Of a stretch of DNA of 64,000 bases, positions 34,546 to 43,611 are shown one piece after another (positions within the stretch are counted from its first letter, which is position 1; each line of letters begins with the position of its first letter). This DNA is from Streptomyces sp. Edi2 (lineage in GTDB: Bacteria > Actinomycetota > Actinomycetes > Streptomycetales > Streptomycetaceae). The stretch covers positions 3,286,001 through 3,350,000 of the forward strand of contig NZ_JBEJGX010000003.1 in NCBI RefSeq assembly GCF_040253635.1. The letters are read 5' to 3'. The notes under the pieces are model-generated. The model searched no databases and was not told the origin of the DNA. It saw nothing but the letters and a program-made list of their open reading frames with translations. Made by a program: the position numbers and the translations under genes.

Positions 34546-34697
34546 CCCGCCAGCCTAATTGACCCCCGCACCACCAGGGCCGTAAGGCGCTGCGGCCTCA
34601 CCACACGGCCACCGCCCCTTCACACCCCGTGGCCTCGGCCGCCCCCGCACTCCGAAGACGGGCACCAGGTTGCTGCGAAGACAGGCACCACGCCTCC

Positions 34698-35339
34698 TCA
34701 GCGCAGCGCCTCCGACACCTCCCGGGCCGCGTCGACCACCCGCGGCCCGATCCGCTCGGAGACGGTGTCCGCGAGCATCACCACGCCCACGCTGCCCTCG
34801 ATGCCGCTCACCCCGAGCAGCGGTGCCGCCGCGCCGCTCGCGCCGGCCTCCAACTCCCCGTGGGTCAGGGCGAGTCCGGCGTCCTGGAGGCGTCCCTGCC
34901 GGGCCTTGAGGATGGCCCGGCCGGCGGCCCCCCGGTCCAGCGGATGACGGAACCCCGCCCGGTAGGCCACGTGGTAGTCGGTCCAGGTCGGCTCCACCAC
35001 GGCGACGGCCAGCGCTTCCGTGCCGTCGACGAGGGTGAGATGCGCGGTGGCCCCCACGTCCTCGGCGAGCGACCGCAGCGCGGGCAGCGCCGCCTCCCTG
35101 ACCAGCGGATGCACCTGCCGGCCCAGGCGCAGCACGCCCAGGCCGACCCGGGCGCGGCCGCCCAGGTCGCGGCGGACCAGAGCGTGCTGCTCCAGCGTGG
35201 CCAGCAGACGGTAGACCACCGTGCGGTTGACGCCGAGCTTGTGAGAGAGCTCGGTGACGGTCAGACCGTGGTCGGTGTCGGCAAGCAGTTTGAGGACGCG
35301 CAGCCCTCGGTCGAGGGTCTGGGAGGTCTCTGCGGTCAC
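34698..35339 (-). CDS. IclR-family transcriptional regulator
   Basis: A 213-residue regulator, shorter than the usual ~250. The N-terminal winged helix-turn-helix is clear: QTLDRGLRVLKLLADTDHG, LTVTELSHKLGVNRTVVYRLLATLEQHALV (read in two parts). The C-terminal effector domain shows TAHLTLVDGTEALAVAVV, HPLDRGAAGRAIL and GVSGIEGSVGVVML. The start is GTG 35339. No catabolic gene is divergent; the 412 bp upstream hold repeats that look like an operator. The target pathway is unknown. Confidence 0.9.
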   Translation of the reverse strand: MTAETSQTLDRGLRVLKLLADTDHGLTVTELSHKLGVNRTVVYRLLATLEQHALVRRDLGGRARVGLGVLRLGRQVHPLVREAALPALRSLAEDVGATAHLTLVDGTEALAVAVVEPTWTDYHVAYRAGFRHPLDRGAAGRAILKARQGRLQDAGLALTHGELEAGASGAAAPLLGVSGIEGSVGVVMLADTVSERIGPRVVDAAREVSEALR

Positions 35340-35506
35340 GACGCCTCCTGGGTGAGTGGCGGCTCTCGACGTGACGCGCTGCGAGTCCCGGAGCAGCGCG
35401 CGCTAGAGGCCGCCGGCCGCATGGCACCGGCTGCGCTCCGCGGCGGCGCTGCCACGGGGCGTGTGCGTGACCGGGACAGTAGCGAGCCAGTCCGGTGAGC
35501 GGAAGA

Positions 35507-35561
35507 GTCCGTCCAGAATCCGGGCTTTCCCGCCCGGAATATCCCCATAGGTCCGTCCAGA
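35507..35561. promoter_or_regulatory. Paired direct repeats around an inverted repeat (putative IclR operator)
   Basis: GTCCGTCCAGA occurs at 35507-35517 and again at 35551-35561 (44 bp apart). Between them lies the inverted repeat CCGGGC-TTTCCC-GCCCGG (35520-35537). It is about 170-220 bp upstream of the iclR start, in a 412-bp gap (35340-35751) with no supportable gene. Confidence 0.5.
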
Positions 35562-35751
35562 GCGTCCCGTGGTGTTTCAGGTAGGGCTACAGAGCCGTTC
35601 GGGCGGTATGGGCGGAAGCGACGGCGGGAGGGGTGCGTGTGCCGTGCCGGAATCGACGGCGGGGGCGGCGCGCCGCAACCACCGGCACACCGCCCCCACC
35701 CACAGGCCACGGATCACAGACCCCAGGCGGCCCCTCAGGCCCCGGCCGGAC

Positions 35752-37548
35752 TCACTTCATCCGCGTGGCCCACTCCCGTACCTTCTTGATCCGCTCACCC
35801 AGCTGCCCGGCGGTGGCCTCCGCGCTCGGCGGCCCGCCGCACACCCGCCGCAGCTCGGTGTGGATCACGCCATGCGGCTTTCCGCTCTGGTGGACATAAG
35901 CCCCCACCAGCGTGTTCAGCTGCTTCCTGAGCTCCAGCAGCTCCTTGTGCGTGACCACGGGGCGCCGCTCGGCCGGCAGCTCCAGCAGGTCGGCTTCCTC
36001 GTCCGGCCGCTTCTTGCTGTGCGCGATCTGCCGGGCCTGCCGCTTCTGCAGCAGCATCTGCACCTGGTCGGGCTCCAGCAGTCCGGGGATGCCGAGGTAG
36101 TCCTGCTCCTCCTCGCTGCCCGCGTGGGCCTGCATCCCGAACTCGGCACCGTCGTAGAGCACCCGGTCGAAGACCGCCTCCGACTCCAGCGCCTCGAACG
36201 AGAACTGCTCCTGCTCGCCGGTGTCCTCGTCCTGTTCCTTGTTCGCCTCGTCCATCTCCTTCTCGGACTCGGCGTACGGGTCTTCCTCCCCGTCCTTCTT
36301 CGGCTTGTCCAGGACGTGGTCGCGCTCGACCTCCATCTCGTTGGCGAAGCCGAGCAGCATCGGGACGGTGGGCAGGAAGACCGAGGCGGTCTCGCCGCGC
36401 TTGCGGGACCGTACGAAACGGCCCACGGCCTGCGCGAAGAACAGCGGGGTCGAGATCGTGGTGGCGTACACCCCGACCGCCAGCCGCGGCACGTCGACGC
36501 CCTCGGACACCATCCGGACCGCGACCATCCAGCGGTCCTGGGAGTACGCGAAGTCGTCGATGCGCTGGGAGGCCCCGGTGTCGTCGGACAGCACCAGCGT
36601 GGCACCCTCCCCGGTGATCTCCCGGATCAGCTTGGCGTACGCCCGCGCCTGCTCCTGGTCGGAGGCGATCACCAGCGCCCCGGCGTCCGGGATGGACTTG
36701 CGGACCTCGCTCAGCCGCTGGTCGGCGGCGCGCAGCACGTTCGGCATCCACTCGCCGCGCGGATCCAGCGCGGTACGCCAGGCCTGCGAGACCGCGTCCT
36801 TGGTCATCGGCTCGCCGAGCCGGGCCGCGATCTCGTCACCCGCCTTGGTCCGCCAGCGCATATTGCCGCTGTAGGAGAGGAAGATGACCGGCCGGACGAC
36901 GCCGTCGCCGAGCGCGTTGCCGTAGCCGTAGGTGTAGTCGGCGGAGGAGCGGCGGATGCCGTCGTTGCCCTCCTCGTACGTCACGAACGGGATCGGGTTG
37001 GTGTCGGACCGGAAGGGCGTACCGGTCAGCGCGAGCCGCCGGGTCGCGGGCTCGAACGCCTCCAGGCACGCCTCGCCCCAGGACTTCGAGTCACCGGCGT
37101 GGTGGATCTCGTCGAGGATCACCAGCGTCTTGCGCTGCTCGATCCGGTTGCGGTGCAGCATGGGCCGTACGCCCACACCGGCATAGGTGATCGCGACGCC
37201 GTGGTACTCGCGGCCCAGCGGCCCCGCGCTGTACTCCGGGTCGAGCTTGATCCCTATCCGTGCCGCCGCCTCGGCCCACTGCTTCTTCAGATGCTCGGTC
37301 GGTGCCACGACCGTCACCTGCTGCACGACGTGGTGGTGCAGCATCCACGAGGCGAGCGTGAGCGCGAACGTCGTCTTGCCGGCTCCGGGCGTCGCGACGG
37401 CGAGGAAGTCTCTCGGCTGTGCCTGGATGTAGCGGTCCATGGCCGCCTGCTGCCAGGCACGCAGCTTGTTCGCGGTACCCCAAGGGGCCCGTCCCGGGAA
37501 GGCCGGGGACAGGTGATGGTTATTGGTGGCGCTGGTGGTGGTAGTCAC
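35752..37548 (-). CDS. SF2 DEAD/DEAH-box helicase (UvsW/XPB-like)
   Basis: A 598-residue nucleic-acid-dependent ATPase. Motif I is VATPGAGKTTFAL, motif Ia VVAPTEHLKKQW, motif II LVILDEIHHAGD (DEIH), motif III ALTGTPFRSD, and motif VI AQAVGRFVRSRKRGE with VSEGVDVPRL before it. Residues 400-470 are highly acidic (KKDGEEDPYAESEKEMDEA). The C-terminal domain has LLELPAERRPVVTHKELLEL. The start is GTG 37548; the conserved part begins AWQQAAMDRY near residue 30. The role is probably DNA repair or remodelling, inferred from the family. It is transcribed alone. Confidence 0.92.
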   Translation of the reverse strand: MTTTTSATNNHHLSPAFPGRAPWGTANKLRAWQQAAMDRYIQAQPRDFLAVATPGAGKTTFALTLASWMLHHHVVQQVTVVAPTEHLKKQWAEAAARIGIKLDPEYSAGPLGREYHGVAITYAGVGVRPMLHRNRIEQRKTLVILDEIHHAGDSKSWGEACLEAFEPATRRLALTGTPFRSDTNPIPFVTYEEGNDGIRRSSADYTYGYGNALGDGVVRPVIFLSYSGNMRWRTKAGDEIAARLGEPMTKDAVSQAWRTALDPRGEWMPNVLRAADQRLSEVRKSIPDAGALVIASDQEQARAYAKLIREITGEGATLVLSDDTGASQRIDDFAYSQDRWMVAVRMVSEGVDVPRLAVGVYATTISTPLFFAQAVGRFVRSRKRGETASVFLPTVPMLLGFANEMEVERDHVLDKPKKDGEEDPYAESEKEMDEANKEQDEDTGEQEQFSFEALESEAVFDRVLYDGAEFGMQAHAGSEEEQDYLGIPGLLEPDQVQMLLQKRQARQIAHSKKRPDEEADLLELPAERRPVVTHKELLELRKQLNTLVGAYVHQSGKPHGVIHTELRRVCGGPPSAEATAGQLGERIKKVREWATRMK

Positions 37549-37728
37549 GGTCTCCGTCGGCTGAACTCGGCGATCGGCAACCGCGTCAGCCTACCCGTGC
37601 CCCGGTTCACGCTCCGGGGTTACGGCACCGGCTCACCCCGGGGTGGGACCGAGGTCACATTCGCCGGCCGACCCGGGTGGGGGTGAGCTTGCAGGTCGGG
37701 CCGGTGACAGGGCCTCGGCGCGACGTCC

Positions 37729-39267
37729 TCACGCCCGCTCCGGTCGCAACCGACTCGTGACACCGGCGCCGGCCAGCGCCACCACCGCCATCGCCGCGAA
37801 CACCGCCGCGAAGGCCGCCGGATGGCTCGCCGAGGCGGCGCCGGCCGTGGCCGCGGGCCCGTGCGCAGCGATCGAGCCACCGCCGAAGGCCGCGAACAGC
37901 ACCCCGCTGACCCCGACGAAGGTGACGTTCCCCAGCGCGTCCGACATCTGCAGGGACGCGGAGTTGCTGCCCGCCTCCTCGGGACGGGAGAGCTTCAGCA
38001 GCAGTACGCCGCCGCTGGAGATGTTCAGGCCCATACCGAACCCGCCGACCGTCCAGGCCACCGCGACGATCGCGACGGGCACCGTGTCGAGCAGCGCCAG
38101 CGGCACCGCCACGATGGCCGCCGCCAGCAGGACCATGCCCAGGCCCATCAGCCGCTCCCGGTACGGCTCCAGACGCGGCCGGCTCTGGACGTACGAGCCC
38201 AGCGCCCAGGTCAGTCCGCCGCCGGTGAGGGAGAGACCGGCGAGGGTGGGGGACAGCCCGCGCTGGGTGACCAGCATCAGCGGGATGAAGCTCTCGGCGC
38301 CGACCAGCGCCCCGGCGGCCAGACCGCGCATCAGCACGACGCTCGGCAGGCCGCGCCCCGCACGGAACGTGCCGCGCGGCAGCAGCCGCACGATGCCCGG
38401 GACCAGCAGGGCCAGTCCGGCGGCCGCGGGCAGCAGCGCGAACCAGGCCGGATGCTGGCCCGCGTACTGCAGCAGGCAGGCGCCCACGGCGGCGGCCAGC
38501 GCGAGCAGACAGCGCCGGTTGCCCAGGACCTGGCGGGCGCCGCCGCCCGGCCCTGGACGCGTACGGGGCAGCTTGCGCAGCGCGGGCAGCATCACCGCGA
38601 GCGGCAGCAGTATCAGTGCCGGGATGGCGAGGAAGACCCAGCGCCAGCCGAACTGTTCGGTGAGGGTCCCGGCGACCAGCGGGCCCACGATCACCGGCAC
38701 CACCCAGGCCGCCGAGAACGTCGCCATGATCGACGGGCGCAGCCGGTCGGGGTAGGCGCGGCCCACCACCACATACAGCGCGACCACCACCATCCCGCCG
38801 CCGATGCCCTGCACCCCGCGGCCCGCGACGAACATCCCCATGCTCTGCGCACCGCCCGCGACCAGCAGCCCCGCCCCGAACGCGGCGATCCCGGCGAACA
38901 GCGGCGCGAGCGGTCCGTGCCGGTCGCTCCACTCCCCCGCGAGCGCCATCGCGAACAGGCTCGCCGTGAAGTAGGCGGAGAACGCGAAGGCGTACAGACC
39001 GATCCCGTCCAGCGCGCGGGCGGCGACCGGCATCGCGGTGTTCACGGCAATCGCCTCGAAGGCGACGACCGAGACGACGGAGATGATGCCGAAGGTGAGC
39101 GCACGGTGGGCCCGGCCGAGGATGCCGCCGGTGGCGGCCGGGGTGGCGGCCGCCGCGTCGGCCTGGTCGCGGGCCGGGTCGCCGGCCGGGGTGTCCGACG
39201 GCGGGGCGAGTTCGGTTCCGGTACCCGGGGACGGGTCGGCGCTGCGGCGGGGGCGATCAGCGGTCAT
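37729..39267 (-). CDS. MFS transporter (drug-exporter type)
   Basis: A 512-residue major facilitator protein. After a 45-residue Pro/Ala/Asp-rich cytoplasmic lead, 12-14 spans follow. The MFS loop between spans 2 and 3 is GEWSDRHGPLAPLFAG, and the span-5 region reads VVPVIVGPLVAGTLTEQFGWR-like (WVVPVIVGPLVAGTL, EQFGWRWVFL), typical of antiporter exporters. The substrate is unknown. ATG 39267 is preferred to 39579, which adds Arg/Pro-rich sequence from a repeat region. No regulator is adjacent; it is divergent from the alpha/beta hydrolase. Confidence 0.9.
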   Translation of the reverse strand: MTADRPRRSADPSPGTGTELAPPSDTPAGDPARDQADAAAATPAATGGILGRAHRALTFGIISVVSVVAFEAIAVNTAMPVAARALDGIGLYAFAFSAYFTASLFAMALAGEWSDRHGPLAPLFAGIAAFGAGLLVAGGAQSMGMFVAGRGVQGIGGGMVVVALYVVVGRAYPDRLRPSIMATFSAAWVVPVIVGPLVAGTLTEQFGWRWVFLAIPALILLPLAVMLPALRKLPRTRPGPGGGARQVLGNRRCLLALAAAVGACLLQYAGQHPAWFALLPAAAGLALLVPGIVRLLPRGTFRAGRGLPSVVLMRGLAAGALVGAESFIPLMLVTQRGLSPTLAGLSLTGGGLTWALGSYVQSRPRLEPYRERLMGLGMVLLAAAIVAVPLALLDTVPVAIVAVAWTVGGFGMGLNISSGGVLLLKLSRPEEAGSNSASLQMSDALGNVTFVGVSGVLFAAFGGGSIAAHGPAATAGAASASHPAAFAAVFAAMAVVALAGAGVTSRLRPERA

Positions 39268-39375
39268 CGAGCCAGCGTAAGGGCCGTACGACGGCGGTGC
39301 CCCTGTCCAGGGACGGGAACCGGGTCGTCCATAGGACCTACGCCGGGGGGCCGGGGGCGGTCCGGCACCGCACGG

Positions 39376-39528
39376 CATGACACGGCACGGACCGGTCCGG
39401 GCCCGGACCGGCACAGCAGGGGCCGGACCGGCCCCGGACCGGACACGGCACGGACCGACGCGGCACGGACCGGACCCCGGCCCCCGGACCCCGGACCGGC
39501 ACCACACGACACGGACCGGCCGTACATC
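39376..39528. repeat. Dense GGACCGG/ACGGACC low-complexity repeat
   Basis: About fifteen copies of a CGGACCGG-like 8-10 bp unit fill the region between the divergent MFS gene and the alpha/beta hydrolase, immediately before the hydrolase start. It must overlap at least one promoter or leader. Confidence 0.8.
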
Positions 39529-39553
39529 GCCCGTCGTCGGGCAAGCTGTCCTT

Positions 39554-40417
39554 ATGCCGCACTTCCGCACGTACGACAACGCCGAGCTCCACTACAGCGT
39601 GCTCGGCCTGGCCGACTCGCCCCTGCCGCCCCTGGTGTGTCTGGCCGGCGGCCCCGGACGGGATGCCGCGTATCTGGGCGACCTCGGCGGGATGAGCGCA
39701 CACCGGCAGCTGATCGTTTTGGACAGCCGCGGCACCGGCGCCTCCCCGGCCGCCGCCGACCCCTCCCGTTACGCCTTCCCGCAGCTCGCCGAGGATGTCG
39801 AGGCCCTGCGCGCGCACCTGGGCCTGGAGCGGTTCGCCCTGCTCGCCCACGACGCGGGGGCCGCGGTCGCCCAGGCGTACGCGGCGAGGCACCCGCAGCG
39901 GCTCACCCGGCTGGTCCTGGTCTGCCCCGGCTCCCGGCTGCAGGGCGAACTCCCCGACGACGCACAGGAGATCTTCGCCGCACGCGAGCACGAGCAGTGG
40001 TGGCCGGAGGCCTCGGCGGCGGTGCGGCAACTGGCCGAGACCTCCGACATGGACGAGGTACGGGCCCTGCTGTTCGCCGCGGCGCCGCTCGCCTACGGGC
40101 GGTGGGAGGAGCCGCAGCAGGCCCATGCGGCCACCGAGGGCGAGCAGTTGGGCCCGGTGCCGCGGGCCGGGTTCTGGCAGGGCGTGGACGAGCAGCTGCG
40201 AGAGGCGCTGGTATCGGGGCTGGGCGAGGTGAGCTGCCCGGTGCTGGTGGTGACCGGTGACCACGACGGGGTGACGGGCATGCGCGCGGGCGAGCTGGTG
40301 GCCGAGTCCTTCCCCGACGCACGGGTCCGGCCCCTGCACGAGGTGGGCCACTACCCATGGGTGGACGCCCCGGAGCTGTTCAGGGCGGCAGTGGAGGAGT
40401 TCCTGCACTCGGCCTGA
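39554..40417 (+). CDS. Alpha/beta-fold hydrolase with Asp at the nucleophile position
   Basis: A 287-residue cytoplasmic enzyme. The oxyanion loop LAGGPGRD and DSRGTGAS look like the proline iminopeptidase group. However, the nucleophile elbow reads LLAHDAGAAVAQ: Asp stands where G-x-S-x-G enzymes have Ser, as in epoxide hydrolases and haloalkane dehalogenases (HDWG). The acid is probably Asp in VVTGDHDGV and the base His in EVGHYPWVDAP, so a D-D-H triad is complete. Annotation as a proline iminopeptidase would therefore be doubtful. ATG 39554 follows GCAAGCTGTCCTT, a weak ribosome site. Confidence 0.85.
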   Translation: MPHFRTYDNAELHYSVLGLADSPLPPLVCLAGGPGRDAAYLGDLGGMSAHRQLIVLDSRGTGASPAAADPSRYAFPQLAEDVEALRAHLGLERFALLAHDAGAAVAQAYAARHPQRLTRLVLVCPGSRLQGELPDDAQEIFAAREHEQWWPEASAAVRQLAETSDMDEVRALLFAAAPLAYGRWEEPQQAHAATEGEQLGPVPRAGFWQGVDEQLREALVSGLGEVSCPVLVVTGDHDGVTGMRAGELVAESFPDARVRPLHEVGHYPWVDAPELFRAAVEEFLHSA

Positions 40418-40578
40418 GCGGCCACCCCACCGGAGCCCCGCTTCATGAACGGCATGTTGCCCCGCGTTGCCTCCTGTTGCCTCGGGTTGCCCCGTATTGC
40501 AGCTTCACGCCACTCTGCTCCGCACTCTTGCCGAACACCCCGCCACGCGGCATACAGTCAGGTTCAGCACACCAACCC

Positions 40579-40650
40579 GGCCGTGTGCCCGAGTGGTTCA
40601 GGGGCTCGCCTGCAAAGCGAGTTACGTGGGTTCGAATCCCGCCACGGCCT
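40579..40650 (+). tRNA. tRNA-Cys (GCA)
   Basis: The acceptor GGCCGTG pairs with CACGGCC. Anticodon stem CTCGC/GCGAG encloses loop CTGCAAA (anticodon GCA), the T arm is GTGGG-TTCGAAT-CCCGC, and the discriminator is U, as expected for Cys. CCA follows directly in the DNA (40651-40653). The 160 bp upstream contain GTTGCC-type short repeats (40455-40500). Confidence 0.95.
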
Positions 40651-40758
40651 CCATACGCTCCGACCAGGGGCGACGGATGGGCCGGTCTCTTCCCAAGGAG
40701 CCCGGCCCCTCACCGTTCGTCTCGGTTTCCGCCTCAATGGGCCGGGAGCGGCACGTCG

Positions 40759-41079
40759 TCAGGAACCGCAGTCGCGGCCGGCGTCGCACTGCCAGCCGGA
40801 AAAGCCGCCTTCGCGGGGATGGTCGATGTCGTGGTCGAATTGGAAGAACCCCCAGGCCACCCAGGCAATGAAGGCGACGCAAAGAGCGAGTCCGGCCCAC
40901 AGGGCCAGTTTCTTCAGAAGGGCGCGGGGATCCGCCTCGCCCTCAGGGGCGTCGGGCCCGCACCGGCCGTCTCCGTTCCGCACGCCGGGGACCTCCCGGT
41001 CGTCACGCTTCTTGGCCTCGACGTGGTAAGTGATCTCGCCACCCTCCCTTCCTCGCAAGCGAGTGACGTAAATCCGCAT
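40759..41079 (-). CDS. Small single-span membrane protein, 106 aa
   Basis: No family is recognised. The frame has a polar N-terminal half (EITYHVEAKKRDDREVPGVR), a clear hydrophobic span (LALWAGLALCVAFIAWVAWG) near residues 60-80, and a short C-terminus with two Cys (GWQCDAGRDCGS). The only ATG (41079) lies inside the decayed tRNA-Cys fragment on the opposite strand, so the first ~10 residues may be accidental and the true start may differ. It is located between tRNA-Cys and its partial copy, which marks it as possible cargo of a degenerate integrated element. Confidence 0.5.
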   Translation of the reverse strand: MRIYVTRLRGREGGEITYHVEAKKRDDREVPGVRNGDGRCGPDAPEGEADPRALLKKLALWAGLALCVAFIAWVAWGFFQFDHDIDHPREGGFSGWQCDAGRDCGS

Positions 41080-41092
41080 CCCGCCGCGGCCT
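41052..41092 (+). pseudogene. Decayed copy of the tRNA-Cys 3' half
   Basis: 41057-41092 aligns without gaps to the last 36 nt of tRNA-Cys (40615-40650) with 29 matches, including ATCCCGCC-CGGCCT. A few bases 5' of it also match CTCGC. Orientation is the same as the tRNA, 442 bp away. This is the shape of a tRNA attachment-site duplication that has decayed. Confidence 0.7.
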
Positions 41093-41158
41093 GCGCAGGC
41101 TCCGGCCAGGAGCGGGAGCGGGGCCGCGCGGGCCCCGCCGGGCCACGTACCCGCCCCC

Positions 41159-43498
41159 TCAGGCCCCCTGCTGCTGCACCACCTGCGCCACCGCCGCCTG
41201 GGGGCGGATCGGGAGGCGGCCGATGGGGCGGCCGGTGGCGGCGCGGACGGCGGAGGCGACGGCGGCCGGGGAGGTGACGACCGGGACCGCGCTGGCGGGC
41301 TTGGCGCCGAAGGGGGCGACCACGTCCCGTTCCTCGACGAGCTTGACGATGCGGATGTCCGGGGCGTCCAGGGCGGTCGGCAGCGCGTAGCCGGTGAGGT
41401 CGGGGTGGCGGACCTGGCCGCGGGTGGTGCGCAGGTTCTCCATCAAGGCCGCGCCCAGGCCCTGGGTGACCCCGGCCTCGATACGGGCCCGCAGCTGGCG
41501 GGGGTTGAGCACCCGGCCGACGTCCTGGGCGACGGTCATCTCCACGACGCGGATGGTGCCGAGTTCGATGTCGACATCGGCGACGCAGCGGATCGCGCAG
41601 AAGGCGAGGCCGACGAACGCGTCGCCCTGGCCGGCCTCGTCCAGCGGCTCGGTGGGATGCGGGCGGCACTGGGCGGTGGCCCACAGTTCCTTGCCGTCCA
41701 GCGCCTCGGCGACGGTGGTGCTGAGCACCCCGTCGTACGAGGTGATCTTGCCGTCGTTGATCTGCAGCAGCTCGGTGGACATCCCGAACTTGTGGGCCAG
41801 CGGCTGCAGCAGCTGCCTACGGACCATCTTGGCGGCGCGCTCGACGGCGCCGCCGGAGACCCAGGTGTGCCGCCCGTGGCAGGCCGCGCCGGCCGGCGGC
41901 TGGTCGGTGTCGGCGCCGGCGACATGCACCTCGTCGATGCCGAGGGTTTCCTGCACGATCTGCCGCGCCAGGGTGGAGAACCCCGACCCCGTCTCGACCG
42001 CGGCGCAGATGACGTGTGCCACCGAGCCGCTGACCTTGACGGTGGCGGTGGAGACCTCGTCGGTGCCCTCCGCGCCGAGCATGTGCACCATGCCCAGCGC
42101 ATAGCCGACACCGCGGCGCACCGCGCCCGGTTCGCCCGCCCCCTCGGGACCGCCCGGCAGCAGCCACTCCGCTTCGGGCGCGTCCTTGGGCAGCTCGGGA
42201 AGCGGCGCTTCCTTGACGGCGTGCAGGAGTTCGGCGACCGGGGCCGGGCAGGTCACCGTCTGCCCCGTGGGCAGCAGGTCTCCGGTGGCCATGACGTTGC
42301 GCAGCCGGATCTCGTCGGGCTCCAGGCCCAGCCGGGCGGCCAGCTTGTCCATCTGGCCCTCGTAGGCGGCACAGACCTGCAACGCGCCCTCGCCGCGCAC
42401 ATGGCCGGACGGGGGGTTGTTGGTGCGCACCGCCCAGCCGTCGACCACGGCGTGCGGGACGACGTACGGGCCGCAGGAGAAGGAGACGGCCGCGGCCAGC
42501 GCGTCGGCGGAGGTGTCCGCGTAGGCACCGGCGTCCATCAGGATCTGGGCCTCCACCTTGACCAGCGTGCCGTCGGCGTCCGCATGGTGGCGGTAGCGCA
42601 GCAGCGTGGGGTGGCGGTGGGCGTGCGAGAGGAAGGACTCCTCGCGGGTGGCGGCGAGCTTGACGGGGCAGCCCGTCCGCAGCGCCAGCAGGCCGAGCGG
42701 CAGTTGGATGCCGGGGTCCTCGCGGTCGGCGGTGGCGCCGGGCACACCGGTCACCACGACCTTGACCTGGTCCGGCTCCAGCCCGAAGGAGGCGGCGGCC
42801 AGATCGCGGTCGGTGTGCGGGTCCGTGGAAGCGGTGTAGATCTCCACGCCGCCGTCGGGGCGCGGCACCGCGAGTCCGGCCTCGGCCCCGATGGGCGCCG
42901 GGTCCTGGCGGCCGATCCGGTAAAGCCCCTCGACCATCACCTCGCCCACCACATCGGGGTCGCCGAAGCGGAGCGGGATGTGCCGGATGAGGTTGCCGTC
43001 CGGGTGCAACGGCTCGGCCTCGAAGGCCAGTTGGGGGTCGGTGACCGCGTCCTGGATCTCGTACTCGACGGCGATGGCGGCGGCGGCCAGCCGCGCCGTG
43101 TCGGGGTGCTCGGCGGCCACCGCGGCGATCGGCTCGCCGTGGTGGCGGACCTCGTCCTTGGCGAAGACCGGGCGGTCGGCGGTGCCCCGGCCGTGCCCCG
43201 CGTCGCCGGGGACGTCCTCGTGCGTGACGACGACGCGCACGCCGGGCATCTCCTCGGCGTGCTGGGTGTCGATCGACAGGATGCGCGCCCGCGGGTGCGG
43301 CGAGCGCAGCACCGCGGCCCACAGCAGCCCCTCGGCCCACAGGTCGGCGGCGTACGGGAAGGTGCCCTCGGCCTTGGCCGGTGCGTCGGCGGACGGCAGG
43401 GACACGCCCAGGCCGTGCAGCGGCTCCTCGGGGGGGATCGGGACGCCCGCCGCGGGGGTCGCGGTGACGGCCGCTGCGCCGTCGGACGTGCCACTCAT
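41159..43498 (-). CDS. Xanthine dehydrogenase-family molybdopterin-binding subunit
   Basis: The large catalytic subunit, 779 residues, of a molybdenum hydroxylase (xanthine/hypoxanthine dehydrogenase or a related aldehyde/CO-type enzyme). Motifs include the N-terminal KAEGTFPYAADLWAEGLLWAAVLRS (hammerhead entry, read as two parts), VRHHGEPIAAVAAEH, GEGALQVCAAYEGQMD and the late GTIRVVEMTVAQDVGRVLNP with QGLGAALMENL, matching the Mo-binding domains. ATG 43498 overlaps the stop of a 38-residue micro-ORF (ATGA). It works with the [2Fe-2S] and FAD subunits encoded upstream in the same operon. The true substrate is not determined. Confidence 0.92.
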   Translation of the reverse strand: MSGTSDGAAAVTATPAAGVPIPPEEPLHGLGVSLPSADAPAKAEGTFPYAADLWAEGLLWAAVLRSPHPRARILSIDTQHAEEMPGVRVVVTHEDVPGDAGHGRGTADRPVFAKDEVRHHGEPIAAVAAEHPDTARLAAAAIAVEYEIQDAVTDPQLAFEAEPLHPDGNLIRHIPLRFGDPDVVGEVMVEGLYRIGRQDPAPIGAEAGLAVPRPDGGVEIYTASTDPHTDRDLAAASFGLEPDQVKVVVTGVPGATADREDPGIQLPLGLLALRTGCPVKLAATREESFLSHAHRHPTLLRYRHHADADGTLVKVEAQILMDAGAYADTSADALAAAVSFSCGPYVVPHAVVDGWAVRTNNPPSGHVRGEGALQVCAAYEGQMDKLAARLGLEPDEIRLRNVMATGDLLPTGQTVTCPAPVAELLHAVKEAPLPELPKDAPEAEWLLPGGPEGAGEPGAVRRGVGYALGMVHMLGAEGTDEVSTATVKVSGSVAHVICAAVETGSGFSTLARQIVQETLGIDEVHVAGADTDQPPAGAACHGRHTWVSGGAVERAAKMVRRQLLQPLAHKFGMSTELLQINDGKITSYDGVLSTTVAEALDGKELWATAQCRPHPTEPLDEAGQGDAFVGLAFCAIRCVADVDIELGTIRVVEMTVAQDVGRVLNPRQLRARIEAGVTQGLGAALMENLRTTRGQVRHPDLTGYALPTALDAPDIRIVKLVEERDVVAPFGAKPASAVPVVTSPAAVASAVRAATGRPIGRLPIRPQAAVAQVVQQQGA

Positions 43499-43611
43499 GC
43501 CGCAACCTCGCTTCGCCCGGTCTCGTACCCGCTCGGCGTGCACCTCTCGGTGCTCTCGATGTCTCTCCCCCGGCATCCGGCCCGGGAGGCTCCCCTGCTG
43601 CGCTCGTTCAT
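43495..43611 (-). CDS. 38-aa micro-ORF coupling Fe-S and Mo subunit genes
   Basis: The frame begins at ATG 43611, which overlaps the stop of the Fe-S subunit gene (ATGA), and ends in a TGA that overlaps the start of the molybdopterin subunit (ATGA). The peptide starts MNERSRGASRAG and ends GRSEVAA. It shares M-ERS-G, AG-R, I---ERC-P and RSE with the 35-residue frame at the other subunit junction. Two homologous frames with perfect double coupling suggest they are translated. A role as ribosome relay or small partner is inference; a spread repeat element is the alternative. Confidence 0.55.
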   Translation of the reverse strand: MNERSRGASRAGCRGRDIESTERCTPSGYETGRSEVAA

